Part shown: piece by piece, positions 46,471 through 56,735 of the stretch | How positions within the stretch are numbered: position 1 is the stretch's first letter | Layout: every line of letters starts with the position of its first letter | Assembly (NCBI GenBank): GCA_963662175.1 | Contig: OY759225.1 | Coordinates: 18,153,601-18,217,600 of the forward strand | Length of the DNA: 64,000 nucleotides | From: Aradus depressus | Lineage: Eukaryota; Arthropoda; Insecta; Hemiptera; Aradidae | Direction: 5' to 3' | Translations under genes and position numbers: made by a program | Notes under the pieces: model-generated | Seen by the model: only the letters and a program-made list of their open reading frames with translations | The model's database searches: none | Told to the model about the DNA's origin: nothing

Positions 46471-47847
46471 ATGACTAGATTTGCTCGAGCCTCAGGTTCC
46501 AAAGCTTCTAATCAAAAAGTTCCAGACGAAGCAACGCCATGGACCGAACTAAAGCAACAAACAGAGGCAACGAACGATGATGAAAACGAAGAAACTGAAG
46601 AACAGAACAATTGGAAATCTATTATTAATCAAGAAAAAAAAGTAGAACAAAATTTAAATAGTGTATGGTGCGATTTTGACGAAGTTAAAGGGAAGAATAT
46701 TGACAAGGTGAACAAAAAAACAAGTAAGAAAAATTCTGAAGTTGAAAAAATCGAGGATGTTTATGAGAAGATTGAAGATAAAAGTGAGTCGAATGAAAGA
46801 ATAAAATTAACTAAAAAGGAAAAAAGGCAGTGTTATGGCTGCCATAAGAGGGGGCATACTCGATCGGAATGTCCCAATGTTATAAAGGAAAAAGATGAGA
46901 GTGAGACAAATAAAAACAATGAATCAAATAAGTCGTGCTTCTCCTGTCACAAAAGTGGACACACATTGTCACAATGCCCTCAATTAGAAAAAAAAGGAGT
47001 TGAGATAGGTGTGTTGTGTTATAAGTGTGGCAAACAAGGTCATTCTCGTATTGAATGTCCAAATAAGGGTGGAAATCCATTCAAATTTGCTGTCTGTCTA
47101 AATTGTAAAAAAGTTGGGCATATTGCTAAAAAATGTTTTGAAAAAGTGACTGTTATAAATAGTAGAAAAAATATGTCAATGAATTTGAAGAGAAAAGAGG
47201 AAAATGTCCGTGATAATGTTGTTAATATTAATGGACAAGAAGTGACCATTACAAGTTACGATGGCTTTCCAATTAAGAAGGAGGACGCTGAAAGAATTAA
47301 ACAGTTGAAAGAAGATCTTATTTCAAGGGGAGTCTCACAAAAAGAGATTAATGGAGTTGTAAAAAGAGAACGACGAAATGCAGAAAAAGGTTTATCAAGA
47401 ATGAAGAAAAAAGTATGTTTTCATTGTAGAGAAGGTGGTCATAATATGTCTTCTTGTCCTAATCTAGATAACAATGGAGTCGACATGATCGGCAGTGGAA
47501 TATGTTATAAGTGTGGCTCCACGGAACATTCACATCTTGAATGTCGTGTTGTGAGCGGTAAGAGTTCTTTCAAGTTTGCTGTATGTTTCATTTGTAAAGA
47601 GGAGGGACACATAGCCAAACAGTGTCCGGACAATCCTCGAGGTCTCTATCCTAAAGGAGGTGGTTGTAAGGTGTGTGGGGATGTAACACACTTTAAGAAG
47701 GATTGTCCACAGCAACAGGAGACTTCGATCAAGGTCAACATTGGTACTATCCAAGACGGAGAATTGGAAGGTCTGGAGGACGATCCGGTGAAGAAATTGC
47801 CGGTCTTACAGAAGAGCAAGAAGAATAAAATTATTAAATTTAATTAA
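46471..47847 (+). CDS. ZCCHC9: ZCCHC9-like CCHC zinc-knuckle protein with a doubled knuckle block, intronless
   Basis: A single 458-residue frame starts at ATG (MTRFARASG), the same kind of start as ZCCHC9 proteins. The C-terminal third (about residues 312-420) has four knuckles in ZCCHC9 order: CFHCREGGH, CYKCGSTEH, CFICKEEGH and CKVCGDVTH. It also has the family signature CPDNPRGLYPKGGGC. A basic helix-rich stretch (about 265-310) precedes it, as in the family. Unusually, a second four-knuckle block (about residues 118-225: CYGCHKRGH, CFSCHKSGH, CYKCGKQGH, CLNCKKVGH) sits after a long acidic/lysine-rich segment, giving eight knuckles. Pairing of the blocks suggests an internal duplication. 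ZCCHC9 proteins are nucleolar/RNA-associated. The frame has no introns, whereas ZCCHC9 is normally multi-exon, so an old retrocopy or intron loss is possible; no poly(A) tract or flanking duplication is visible. Its front half is the source of the minus-strand array at 52474-56735. Confidence 0.85.
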   Translation: MTRFARASGSKASNQKVPDEATPWTELKQQTEATNDDENEETEEQNNWKSIINQEKKVEQNLNSVWCDFDEVKGKNIDKVNKKTSKKNSEVEKIEDVYEKIEDKSESNERIKLTKKEKRQCYGCHKRGHTRSECPNVIKEKDESETNKNNESNKSCFSCHKSGHTLSQCPQLEKKGVEIGVLCYKCGKQGHSRIECPNKGGNPFKFAVCLNCKKVGHIAKKCFEKVTVINSRKNMSMNLKRKEENVRDNVVNINGQEVTITSYDGFPIKKEDAERIKQLKEDLISRGVSQKEINGVVKRERRNAEKGLSRMKKKVCFHCREGGHNMSSCPNLDNNGVDMIGSGICYKCGSTEHSHLECRVVSGKSSFKFAVCFICKEEGHIAKQCPDNPRGLYPKGGGCKVCGDVTHFKKDCPQQQETSIKVNIGTIQDGELEGLEDDPVKKLPVLQKSKKNKIIKFN

Positions 47848-47904
47848 TTATTTATTTTAAGTTTAGAAAGAATGAAATTTTTTTAACTATCATGCCAAAT
47901 TCCT

Positions 47905-47965
47905 CAAAAACATATCGTGTAACGGTTGCTTACGCCATCGTCAGTACAAAGTTCGAAAGTGACAT
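47905..47965 (-). mobile_element. Penelope-like terminal fragment
   Basis: Minus strand CTGACGATGGCGTAAGCAAC has the same core as 50076. Confidence 0.45.
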
Positions 47966-48149
47966 TAAGTTTGCTAGGTATGCATATTTATACAATTCTC
48001 AAAAAATACAAATATTAAAGTTTTTTTAAATTTATTTTGTTATATATTTCCTTTATTTCACCAGCTCAACAAAATGTATGTTATACATGGTGGGAAATTA
48101 GATTAGGGAATGTCTCTAAGTAGAGATACCCTTAACTATTTACATCAGT

Positions 48150-48830
48150 ATTATATTGAAAACATTCGGTAAAAGTCCTCAAATTAACATGTCCTGGAGA
48201 AGTCTAGATTTGAGACGTTGTGTAGCGGTGGGTTGTCCGATGTATGTGGTAGCTCCTGGAACACTGGACAGCCTGTCGTGGTATTTACGGAATTTGGTGT
48301 GGATGAATTCTTCTATTGAGGGGAATTCGAGGTCGTGGTGGGTGTAATTGGGAGTTTCGAAAAAACCAAGGTGAATTCACAGTCATTCTAAGTATTTTGT
48401 TCTGGTAAACTTAAATTATTTTTATTTTAGTTGCGGAAGCAGATCCCCGAAGTTAAGGGTGGTGTAGAGTAAGAGGCAGTTATCGAGCTTTAGATTAGAT
48501 TTCCTGTTCATCATAGGGTAAAGCATGGAGAGTCGAGCGTTGGCTTCGGTTAGCTTCTTGTTGATGTGGAACGTACAGGTGAGCCTTCTGTCAAGATGGA
48601 GCTCCAGGTACTTGACCGAGTCTACTGGACCCAGTCTAGCTGCTTCATGTCCACTACCAACTTCTCTGGATCTTGTAGTCTTAACGTGAAAATCTTGTCC
48701 TCACACTTTTGTGTTATGCCTCATTTATTGAAGTACATAGACAGTGCGTTGATTGTTTTTCGCAACTCATTTCTAGCGGTCATAATACTCTCATCCATTT
48801 ATTTCGTTAGCTTTCCACTATATCGGTACA
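48150..48830 (-). mobile_element. Jockey-like LINE remnant
   Basis: Minus strand reads MYFNKWGITQKCEDKIFTLR with later VDMKQLDWVQ; then PNYTHHDLEFPSIEEFIHTK and FRKYHDRLSSVPGAT. Many breaks, with an insertion-like gap near 48380-48430. Confidence 0.65.
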
Positions 48831-49119
48831 GATACCAGGAATGTATTCGGACATTTATAATAAATAAATAAAATTTCTTATTAAAATATTGTCTGATGAT
48901 TTTTCAATATTTATTATCAGTCATTTTCCTTATTAATTTTCAATAATAAATGTGGTTGATACAGTGCAATGGACTTACTGTCTCCTAAAATTTGTTTATT
49001 ATTTATAAATCGGTTGTCGTTTCATCCAATTGGGAATTTTTTCTTTGTCAAAATAATTATTATCACATGCCATTCATAGTATCAAATTCTTAACTCAATT
49101 CCTTATTAACTAGTGTCAT

Positions 49120-49305
49120 GAGGGCGTCGGTAGTTAAGAGGTAGCGTACTAGACAACTGAACACAAGATCGCTGGTTCTGAATTGGCCGAGATCCTTCGG
49201 TTTTTCGTCTTCGGGCGATGTCAGGTACTCGTTAAAGACCCCTTCCCTAGATTAATAAATCCCGGTAAGCAATATTTAGGGTACAGGAGAGTCGGGCTCA
49301 TGTAA
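49120..49305 (+). mobile_element. Diverged main-family SINE
   Basis: Head GAGGGCGTCGGTAGTTAAGAGG, then GATGTCAGGTACTCGTTAAAG and GAGAGTCGGGCTCATGT; the 3' part is lost. Confidence 0.75.
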
Positions 49306-49359
49306 ATAAAATAAGTTGTGTAAATGGTCGAAACATCAACTAAAATATCTGTAAAACAA

Positions 49360-50165
49360 ACTTATTTTTTAAATATTGTCTATTCCACTAAAGATATATA
49401 CATATATAACTACCGGTTTCGGCTTTATACCATCGTCAGGTCTAGTTAAGTATACATTGGCAGTCAAGTATACATTGGACAGACAGGACGTCGTTTTAAG
49501 GAAAGAATTAAAGAACACACGGCCGAAATAAAGAACCGAGGAAACCGTTCTACATTCGCGACCCACATAATTGACAATAGCCACACTTTCGACCCATCTA
49601 CAGGCATCAAATATCTCCATTATTGCCAAAAAAGCAGGCTACTTAATAGCTTGGAACAATTAGAAATAAATAAAGCTAACAAAAGGAACATTTGTATGAA
49701 TGACCAAATTTATTTCAACTATTCCCCTTTGTTAACACCCTAAACCAGTTCTGTTTCCACATATATGTTTGTATTATCTGTTATTAATATTTGGTTCCAC
49801 ATATATGTTTCAAGTTATCTAAATCTTAACATTATTATTAATTTTATTTCTATTTTTTATTATTTACTTGTATTTGTACTTATTTATTTGTTATTTTTCC
49901 ACGTATTAGTCTAGTGACATTGTTTTATGTAAAATTAGAACTAGGTTTTGTTAAGAAATATTTCATGAGTTAGCTAACGGTACAGCCGGGGGACTCCCAA
50001 GTTTTAATAGCACCCTTTGACCTGAGATGTATTTGAAGGGTCGCTCTCTGCAAACTGACTTAGTTCATAACTAGACCTGACGATGGTATAAAGCCGAAAC
50101 CGGTAGTTATATATGTATATATCTTTAGTGGAATAGACAATATTTAAAAAATAAGTTTGTTTTAT
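49360..50165 (+). mobile_element. Penelope-like element, 5'-deleted, with inverted ends
   Basis: The frame 49468-49743 encodes a GIY-YIG endonuclease domain: VYIGQTGRRFKERIKEH, then THIIDNSHTFDP and LLNSLEQLEINKANKRN, ending YSPLLTP. GIY-YIG is the C-terminal domain of Penelope-type reverse transcriptases. The reverse transcriptase is missing. The ends (49360-49445 and 50070-50165) are near-perfect inverted copies of about 95 bp containing ACCGGTTTCGGC. Confidence 0.85.
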
Positions 50166-50228
50166 TTATTTATTACAAGTTTCCACAATATGTCCGCGTT
50201 TCTCAACTTAGAAGTTAAAATATCTGTG

Positions 50229-50784
50229 GTAACAGGGAATAAATTGATGTCTAAATTCGTAACTTTTCACGGCAGAACTTTTTTACTTTTGCATTAATCG
50301 TGTAAACCCAGTTTTTGGAATAAATAAATTATGTTTGCATCATTATTAATCATATACCTTCTAAATCTATAGAAGTGAATGAAAATGAATATTGTTTGTC
50401 CTTTCTTGGATTCTCCCTTAGTTACCTAATCATTCCCCATCACTTACCTTTATATACTTTAAGTCTTTTATACGCACTCTTAATTATTAACCATACTTTT
50501 TGAAATACTCCTGAATGATGCCTCTCTAAAGTTGATTTAACCGAAAACACCTTCTTCACTTGGAATAGTCTGCTGTAGTGAATAAATGGTTAAATGCCGT
50601 TATCTCGTGAATGATTCCTCAAAGAAGTCAATTAAGTTGATTTAACCGAGAACATACACAATTTTACGAGATACGAAGAAACCCACATCTTTATACTTCC
50701 GAAAGTATTAGTGTCCTGAGCTCCCAACTTCTTCACAGTGTTAACTCATTTTGGCCATTTTACGACTTAACTTACTCCCTGTGA
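50229..50784 (+). mobile_element. CACAGGGAATAA-family MITE, complete copy
   Basis: Runs from AACAGGGAATAAATTGATG to CTTACTCCCTGTGA, about 556 bp. No coding capacity. It gives the empty site for the hAT insertion at 40638. Confidence 0.85.
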
Positions 50785-51330
50785 TAGATGTAAAACATAA
50801 ATATATTGGAGAGACTGTAAGGCCAATTAAGTGTTGTTTTATCAACCATCTTTTACTATAAAGTTACAACTGATCTCATATCTGGGACATCCTCCCTACA
50901 CCACAATATTTATTCATTTTGTTATAATTTCAATTTATGTCGTGTATTTTTATTTATTTTAAAGATAGGAAAAACCTCTTATTTTAACTTAATTAATATT
51001 CTCATTTCATCAGTTGTCATTTCGTTGAATGTACAAACATTATTTCATATCATGGATTCATAGCATATAAAAATTAGTTTATCTTGTTAGAATTTAATCA
51101 TTTTAGTAATACCACAATTATTGAAAAAGGGGAAGAATATATTTCAGACTAAATTGTCAACTGTCGGCTACGAAGATTTCCAATTTCCCTTCCTTACTTG
51201 ATAATGCTATTATGAAATGATTTTGAGAAGGGGGAGGACAGAGAGTTATCGATATCTCAAAATCATTTCATGCTGGCATAACTGGGTATAAGAAAGTCAT
51301 TCACAGAATTACGTTGTACAATGAAACAAG
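50785..51330. other. Intergenic, no gene recognised
   Basis: AT-rich. A short inverted pair, CATTATGAAATGATTTTGAGA / TCTCAAAATCATTTCATG, lies at about 51205-51275. Confidence 0.5.
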
Positions 51331-51334
51331 AAAT

Positions 51335-52141
51335 ACCTCTGACGTCAACTCATTATTTTTCTACAGCCAGTAATGCTAATCCCGTCGCGAAAGCATTTTA
51401 CCGCGGCTCTATCGGAAGGTTTGATGTACCTCTCAAAATGACAACAGACCAAGAGCGCCAATTCGAGAGTGATCTGTTTGCCAATACGATGAGGATGCTA
51501 GGCATACAGAGAATCAGAACGATAGCCTATCATCCCCAGGCAAATGGATGCGTGGAACGAAGGCATCGCTCCCTAAAGACTGCTCAAACTGCCGACAAGG
51601 AAGCTAGTAACTGGGTTAATACGCTTCCCACAGTTCTTCTCGGATTGAGGTGTACCATCCGCGACGATGTAAAAGCTAGCGTCGAATTCTTAAAGTCGCG
51701 CGGTTGTAATCGTTCAGGAGTCCCTGCGCGTGCTTCGGGAAGTGGCAAGTCCGGCCCGCTAAGTTTCAAAGCAGCACCAGACGACTCTATGAGCCTAAAG
51801 AGCTTCAAAACTGCTCTCATGTTTTCCTGCGAGAAGACGCAGTTAAGAAGCCTTTGGAACCTGCCAATTCTGGACCATTCCCAGTGTTGAAAAGAGACAA
51901 GAGTTGCGAACTGAAGATGGGAGATCGGAATGTCACAGTCTCGACCGAGTGAAGCCGGGATTCTTGCTCTCAGAAAACTCTACTGAATCTATTTCCCCAA
52001 CAGATCAGACTACTGACAGCAGCGACAAGCCTTTAACGTGACCTTCGGAAACCTTCCGTGAACTGGAAGCTTGCGCTGAGAGCCGTGCGCAGTGACAATT
52101 GTAGTTTCAAGAACTCTGGACACCGTCATTGGGGGGAGTAA
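51335..52141 (+). mobile_element. Ty3/gypsy-type LTR retrotransposon, 3' internal end
   Basis: The integrase core reads VAKAFYRGSIGRFDVPLKMT, TTDQERQFESDLF (second Asp), IAYHPQANGCVERRHRS (catalytic Glu) and LPTVLLGLRCTIRDD. After a frame break it continues to VTVSTDRVKPGFL, typical of the region after integrase. GGGGGGAGTAATG at 52131 is the polypurine tract before the LTR. The 5' part of the element is absent, so it is inactive. Confidence 0.88.
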
Positions 52142-52384
52142 TGTAACGTCTGCTACATATAAAATTAATAATTAATTATTAAATAATGGAATATAAGAAT
52201 TAGAAATAATTCGATCTAGTCAGCAAAATGGAGAGTGCTTCAGAGTTTGCTGGCTAGATCGTGGCCATGTTGAGTTCCTTGTGTTACAATTTTAGTGTAT
52301 TGGTGTTGGACTATTGGAAAAATAATTAAATATTTATATTCATGTTTTATTAATGTCTTAGTTCTCATCTATACATTATATACA
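52142..52384 (+). repeat. 3' LTR of the gypsy-type element (right limit approximate)
   Basis: Starts TGTAACGTCTGCTACATA directly after the polypurine tract. It contains the near-palindrome ATCTAGTCAGCAAAATGG...GCTGGCTAGAT. It ends near TATACA; without the 5' LTR the right end cannot be fixed. Confidence 0.6.
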
Positions 52385-52473
52385 AAATATATCAGCAAAT
52401 AAACAATTTGTTTATATTGTCTAAATTGTAAATTGTATAGTTATTTGAACAATTACCCTTATATCAGCAAATC

Positions 52474-54243
52474 AAGACACTTTATCATAACATTTTTTTG
52501 CTATATGCCCAACTTTTTTACAATTTAGACAGACAGCAAATTTGAATCCATATCCTCCCTTCTTTGGAAATTTAATACGAGAATGGCCTTCTTTGCCACA
52601 CTTATAACACAACACACCTAACTCAACTCCTTTTTTTTTTCCAATTCAGGGCATTGTGACAGTTTGTGTTCACTGCTCTTACAGGAGAAGCACATCTTAA
52701 TATTAACATTGAACTTTTTCACTTTCAGCTACTTTTTTTCATTCATTCGACGCACTATTTAAATTTTGTTCTACATTTTTTTTTTTATTAATAATATATT
52801 TTTGATCGTTCTGGCCTTCAGTTTCTTCGTTTTCATCATCGTTCGTTGCCTCGTTTTATTGCTTCAGTTCGGTCCATGGCGTTGCATCGTCTGAAACGTT
52901 TTCAATAGAACCTGAGGCTCGAGCAAATCTATTCTTGTCCATTAATATTAACAGCATTATCACGGACATTTCCCTCCTTTCTCTTCAAATTCGTTGGCAT
53001 ATTTTTTCTACTATTTACAACAGACACTTTATCATAACATTTTTTTGCTATATGCCCAACTTTTTTACAATTTAGACAGACAGCAAATTTGTATCCATAT
53101 CCTCCCTTCTTTGGACATTTAATACGAGAATGGCCTTCTTTGCCACACTTATAACACAACACACCTAACTCAACTCCTTTTTTTTCCAATTCAGGGCATT
53201 GTAACAGTTTGTGTTCACTGCTCTTACAGGAGAAGCACGTATTAATAAATGTTTTCCTTTTTTTTGTCTCACTCTCATCTTTTTCCTTTTGAATATTGGG
53301 ACATTCCGATCGAGTGTGCTCACTCTTGTCGCAGCCGTGACATTGATTTTTTTCACTTTCAGCTATTTTTTTTCTTTTATTCGACACACTATTCAAATTC
53401 TGTTCTACTTCTTTTTCTTGATTATTAATAGACTTACAATCGTTCTGCTCTTCAGTTTCTTCGTTTTGTTGCTTTAGTACAGTCCATGGCGTTGCTTCGT
53501 CTGGAACTTTTTGATTAGCTTTCGAACCTGAGGCTCGCGCGAATCTAGTCTTAATACGAATTAAATTTACACGGACATCTTCATTTCCTTCCTTCTTCAT
53601 CAAATTCAATGGCATATTTTTTCTACTATTTACAACAGACACTTTATCATAACTTTTTTTGCTATATGCCCAACTTTTTTACAATTTAGACAGACAGCAA
53701 ATTTGTATCCATATCCTCCCTTCTTTGGACATTTAATACGAGAATGGCCTTCTTTGCCACACTTATAACACAACACACCTAACTCAACTCCTTTTTTTTC
53801 CAATTCAGGGCATTGTAACAGTTTGTGTTCACTGCTCTTACAGGAGAAGCACGTATTAATAAATGTTTTCCTTTTTTTTGTCTCACTCTCATCTTTTTCC
53901 TTTTGAATATTGGGACATTCCGATCGAGTGTGCTCACTCTTGTCGCAGCCGTGACATTGATTTTTTTCACTTTCAGCTATTTTTTTTCTTTTATTCGACA
54001 CACTATTCAAATTCTGTTCTACTTCTTTTTCTTGATTATTAATAGACTTACAATCGTTCTGCTCTTCAGTTTCTTCGTTTTGTTGCTTTAGTACAGTCCA
54101 TGGCGTTGCTTCGTCTGGAACTTTTTGATTAGCTTTCGAACCTGAGGCTCGCGCGAATCTAGTCTTAATACGAATTAAATTTACACGGACATCTTCATTT
54201 CCTTCCTTCTTCATCAAATTCAATGGCATATTTTTTCTACTAT
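52474..54243 (-). pseudogene. Frame-broken distal units E, F and G of the zinc-knuckle array
   Basis: Downstream of the 813-residue frame the units are out of register. Frames 54256-53630 (208 aa) and 53642-52929 (237 aa) are separated from their neighbours by one-base deletions in the T-run of the AKKC codon region (near 54265 and 53651). At the F/G junction the sequence runs NVRDNAVNINGQE and then hits a TAG formed from the start of the next copy. Unit G has several further stops and has lost part of its knuckles, but AVCLNCKKVGH is still readable at its end. These units are probably not translated as part of the long protein. Confidence 0.7.
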
Positions 54244-56685
54244 TTACAACAGACACTTTATCATAACTTTTTTTGCTATATGCCCAACTTTTTTACAATT
54301 TAGACAGACAGCAAATTTGTATCCATATCCTCCCTTCTTTGGACATTTAATACGAGAATGGCCTTCTTTGCCACACTTATAACACAACACACCTAACTCA
54401 ACTCCTTTTTTTTCCAATTCAGGGCATTGTAACAGTTTGTGTTCACTGCTCTTACAGGAGAAGCACGTATTAATAAATGTTTTCCTTTTTTTTGTCTCAC
54501 TCTCATCTTTTTCCTTTTGAATATTGGGACATTCCGATCGAGTGTGCTCACTCTTGTCGCAGCCGTGACATTGATTTTTTTCACTTTCAGCTATTTTTTT
54601 TCTTTTATTCGACACACTATTCAAATTCTGTTCTACTTCTTTTTCTTGATTATTAATAGACTTACAATCGTTCTGCTCTTCAGTTTCTTCGTTTTGTTGC
54701 TTTAGTACAGTCCATGGCGTTGCTTCGTCTGGAACTTTTTGATTAGCTTTCGAACCTGAGGCTCGCGCGAATCTAGTCTTAATATGAATTAAATTTACAC
54801 GGACATCTTCATTTCCTTCCTTCTTCATCAAATTCAATGGCATATTTTTTCTACTATTTACAACAGTCACTTTATCATAACATTTTTTGGCTACATGCCC
54901 AACTTTTTTACAATTTAGACAGACAGCAAATTTGTATCCATATCCTCCCTTCTTTGGACATTTAATACGAGAATGGCCTTCTTTGCCACACTTATAACAC
55001 AACACACCTAACTCAACTCCTTTTTTTTCCAATTCAGGGCATTGTAACAGTTTGTGTTCACTGCTCTTACAGGAGAAGCACGTATTAATAAATGTTTTCC
55101 TTTTTTTTGTCTCACTCTCATCTTTTTCCTTTTGAATATTGGGACATTCCGATCGAGTGTGCTCACTCTTGTCGCAGCCGTGACATTGATTTTTTTCACT
55201 TTCAGCTATTTTTTTTCTTTTATTCGACACACTATTCAAATTCTGTTCTACTTCTTTTTCTTGATTATTAATAGACTTACAATCGTTCTGCTCTTCAGTT
55301 TCTTGGTTTTGTTGCTTTAGTACAGTCCATGGCGTTGCTTCGTCTGGAACTTTTTGATTAGCTTTCGAACCTGAGGCTCGCGCGAATCTAGTCTTAATAC
55401 GAATTAAATTTAAACGGACATCTTCATTTCCTTCCTTCTTCATCAAATTCATTGGCATATTTTTTCTACTTTTAACAACAGTCACTTCATCATAACATTT
55501 TTTGGCTATATGCCCAACTTTTTTACAATTTAGACAGACAGCAAATTTGAATGGATTTCCACCCTTATCTGGACATTCAATGCGAGAATGACCTTTTTTG
55601 CCACATTTATAACACAACACACCAACCTCAACTGCTTTATTTTCTAATTGAGGGCATTGTGACAATTTGTGTCCATTTTTGTTAGAGGAGAAGCACGACT
55701 TATTTGATTCATTGTTTTCATTTGTCTCACTCTCATCTTTTTCCTTTATAACATTGGGACATTCCGATCGAATATGCCCCCTCTTGTGGCAGCCATAACA
55801 TTGCCTTTTTTCACTAACATTCGACACACTATTTAAATTTTGTTCTACCTTTTTTTTTTTATTAATAATATATTTTTCATCGTTCTGGACTTCAGTTTCT
55901 TCGTTTTCATCAGCGATCGTTGCCTCGTTTTGTTGCTTCAGTTCGGTCCATGGCGTTGCATCGTCTGCAACTTTTTGATTCGAACCTGAGGCTCGAGCAA
56001 ATCTATTCTTAATACGAATTAAATTTACACGGACATCTTCATTTCCCTCCTTTCTCTTCAAATTCATTGGTATATTTTTTCTACTATTTACAACAGTCAC
56101 TTTATCATAACATTTTTTTGCTATATGCCCAACTTTTTTACAATTTAGACAGACAGCAAATTTGTATCCATATCCTCCCTTCTTTGGACATTTAATACGA
56201 GAATGGCCTTCTTTGCCACACTTATAACACAACACACCTAGCTCAACTCCTTTTTTTTCCAATTCAGGGCATTGTAACAGTTTGTGTTCACTGCTCTTAC
56301 AGGAGAAGCACGTATTAATAAATGTTTTCCTTTTTTTTGTCTCACTCTCATCTTTTTCCTTTTGAATATTGGGACATTCCGATCGAGTGTGCCCACTCTT
56401 GTCGCAGCCGTAACATTGATTTTTTTCACTTTCAGCTATTTTTTTTCTTTTATTCGACACACTATTCAAATTCTGTTCTACTTCTTTTTCTTGATTATTA
56501 ATAGACTTACAATCGTTCTGCTCTTCAGTTTCTTCGTTTTGTTGCTTTAGTACAGTCCATGGCGTTGCTTCGTCTGGAACTTTTTGATTAGAAGCTTTCG
56601 AACCTGAGGCTCGCGCGAATCTAGTCTTAATACGAATTAAATGTTCACGGACATCTTCCTCTTTACTCTTCAATTCCATTGGCAT
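54244..56685 (-). CDS. Chimeric repeat ORF: four fused ZCCHC9-derived units with 16 CCHC knuckles
   Basis: An 813-residue frame begins MPMELKSKEEDVREH and contains four successive units of about 205 residues. Each unit has a FARASGS start, a PWT.LKQQ motif, an acidic/lysine linker, four CCHC knuckles (CYGC or CHGC, CFSC, CYKC, CLNC) and NSRKNMPMNL. The second unit lacks the first Cys pair of its second knuckle (CFSSNKNGH). The frame lacks the ZCCHC9 C-terminal four knuckles altogether. It ends in a frameshifted tail (AKKVMIKCLL) made by a one-base deletion at the unit D/E junction. Start codon choice is the first ATG after the stop codons that follow the duplicated upstream region; those stops rule out the ATG in ATATATG at about 56730. 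Whether it is expressed is unknown. Reading frame kept open over 2.4 kb and a copied promoter region argue for it; the broken distal units argue for decay. Confidence 0.6.
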   Translation of the reverse strand: MPMELKSKEEDVREHLIRIKTRFARASGSKASNQKVPDEATPWTVLKQQNEETEEQNDCKSINNQEKEVEQNLNSVSNKRKKIAESEKNQCYGCDKSGHTRSECPNIQKEKDESETKKRKTFINTCFSCKSSEHKLLQCPELEKKGVELGVLCYKCGKEGHSRIKCPKKGGYGYKFAVCLNCKKVGHIAKKCYDKVTVVNSRKNIPMNLKRKEGNEDVRVNLIRIKNRFARASGSNQKVADDATPWTELKQQNEATIADENEETEVQNDEKYIINKKKKVEQNLNSVSNVSEKRQCYGCHKRGHIRSECPNVIKEKDESETNENNESNKSCFSSNKNGHKLSQCPQLENKAVEVGVLCYKCGKKGHSRIECPDKGGNPFKFAVCLNCKKVGHIAKKCYDEVTVVKSRKNMPMNLMKKEGNEDVRLNLIRIKTRFARASGSKANQKVPDEATPWTVLKQQNQETEEQNDCKSINNQEKEVEQNLNSVSNKRKKIAESEKNQCHGCDKSEHTRSECPNIQKEKDESETKKRKTFINTCFSCKSSEHKLLQCPELEKKGVELGVLCYKCGKEGHSRIKCPKKGGYGYKFAVCLNCKKVGHVAKKCYDKVTVVNSRKNMPLNLMKKEGNEDVRVNLIHIKTRFARASGSKANQKVPDEATPWTVLKQQNEETEEQNDCKSINNQEKEVEQNLNSVSNKRKKIAESEKNQCHGCDKSEHTRSECPNIQKEKDESETKKRKTFINTCFSCKSSEHKLLQCPELEKKGVELGVLCYKCGKEGHSRIKCPKKGGYGYKFAVCLNCKKVGHIAKKVMIKCLL

Positions 56686-56735
56686 ATTTTCCTACAATTT
56701 ATAACAGTCACTTCATCAAAACATATATTTATAAA

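Larger units (their letters stand above)
52474..56735 (-). repeat. Tandem array of seven 615-bp units copied from the ZCCHC9-like gene
   Basis: Reading the minus strand, equivalent points (the codon after NSRKN) fall at 56685, 56073, 55458, 54843, 54229, 53615 and 53000, giving spacings of 612, 615, 615, 614, 614 and 615 bp. A partial start segment lies at 56686-56735, and the seventh unit is decayed and stops near 52474. Unit B (56073-55459) is the most parent-like (PWTELKQQNEAT, GGNPFKFAV). The other units have YGYKFAV and GH changed to EH in knuckles 1 and 2. The middle units are nearly identical, so copying or gene conversion is recent. Each unit matches parental positions of about 46455 to 47210 in inverted orientation, minus about 40 residues of the acidic linker. 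Confidence 0.9.

Noticed and set aside
53211..53477. 88-codon plus-strand frame repeated at 53825, 54439, 55054 and 56284
   Set aside because: It is the reverse shadow of the knuckle units, repeated with the same 614/615-bp period; codon and residue make-up (Phe/Leu runs) follow from the lysine/glutamate-rich sense frame.
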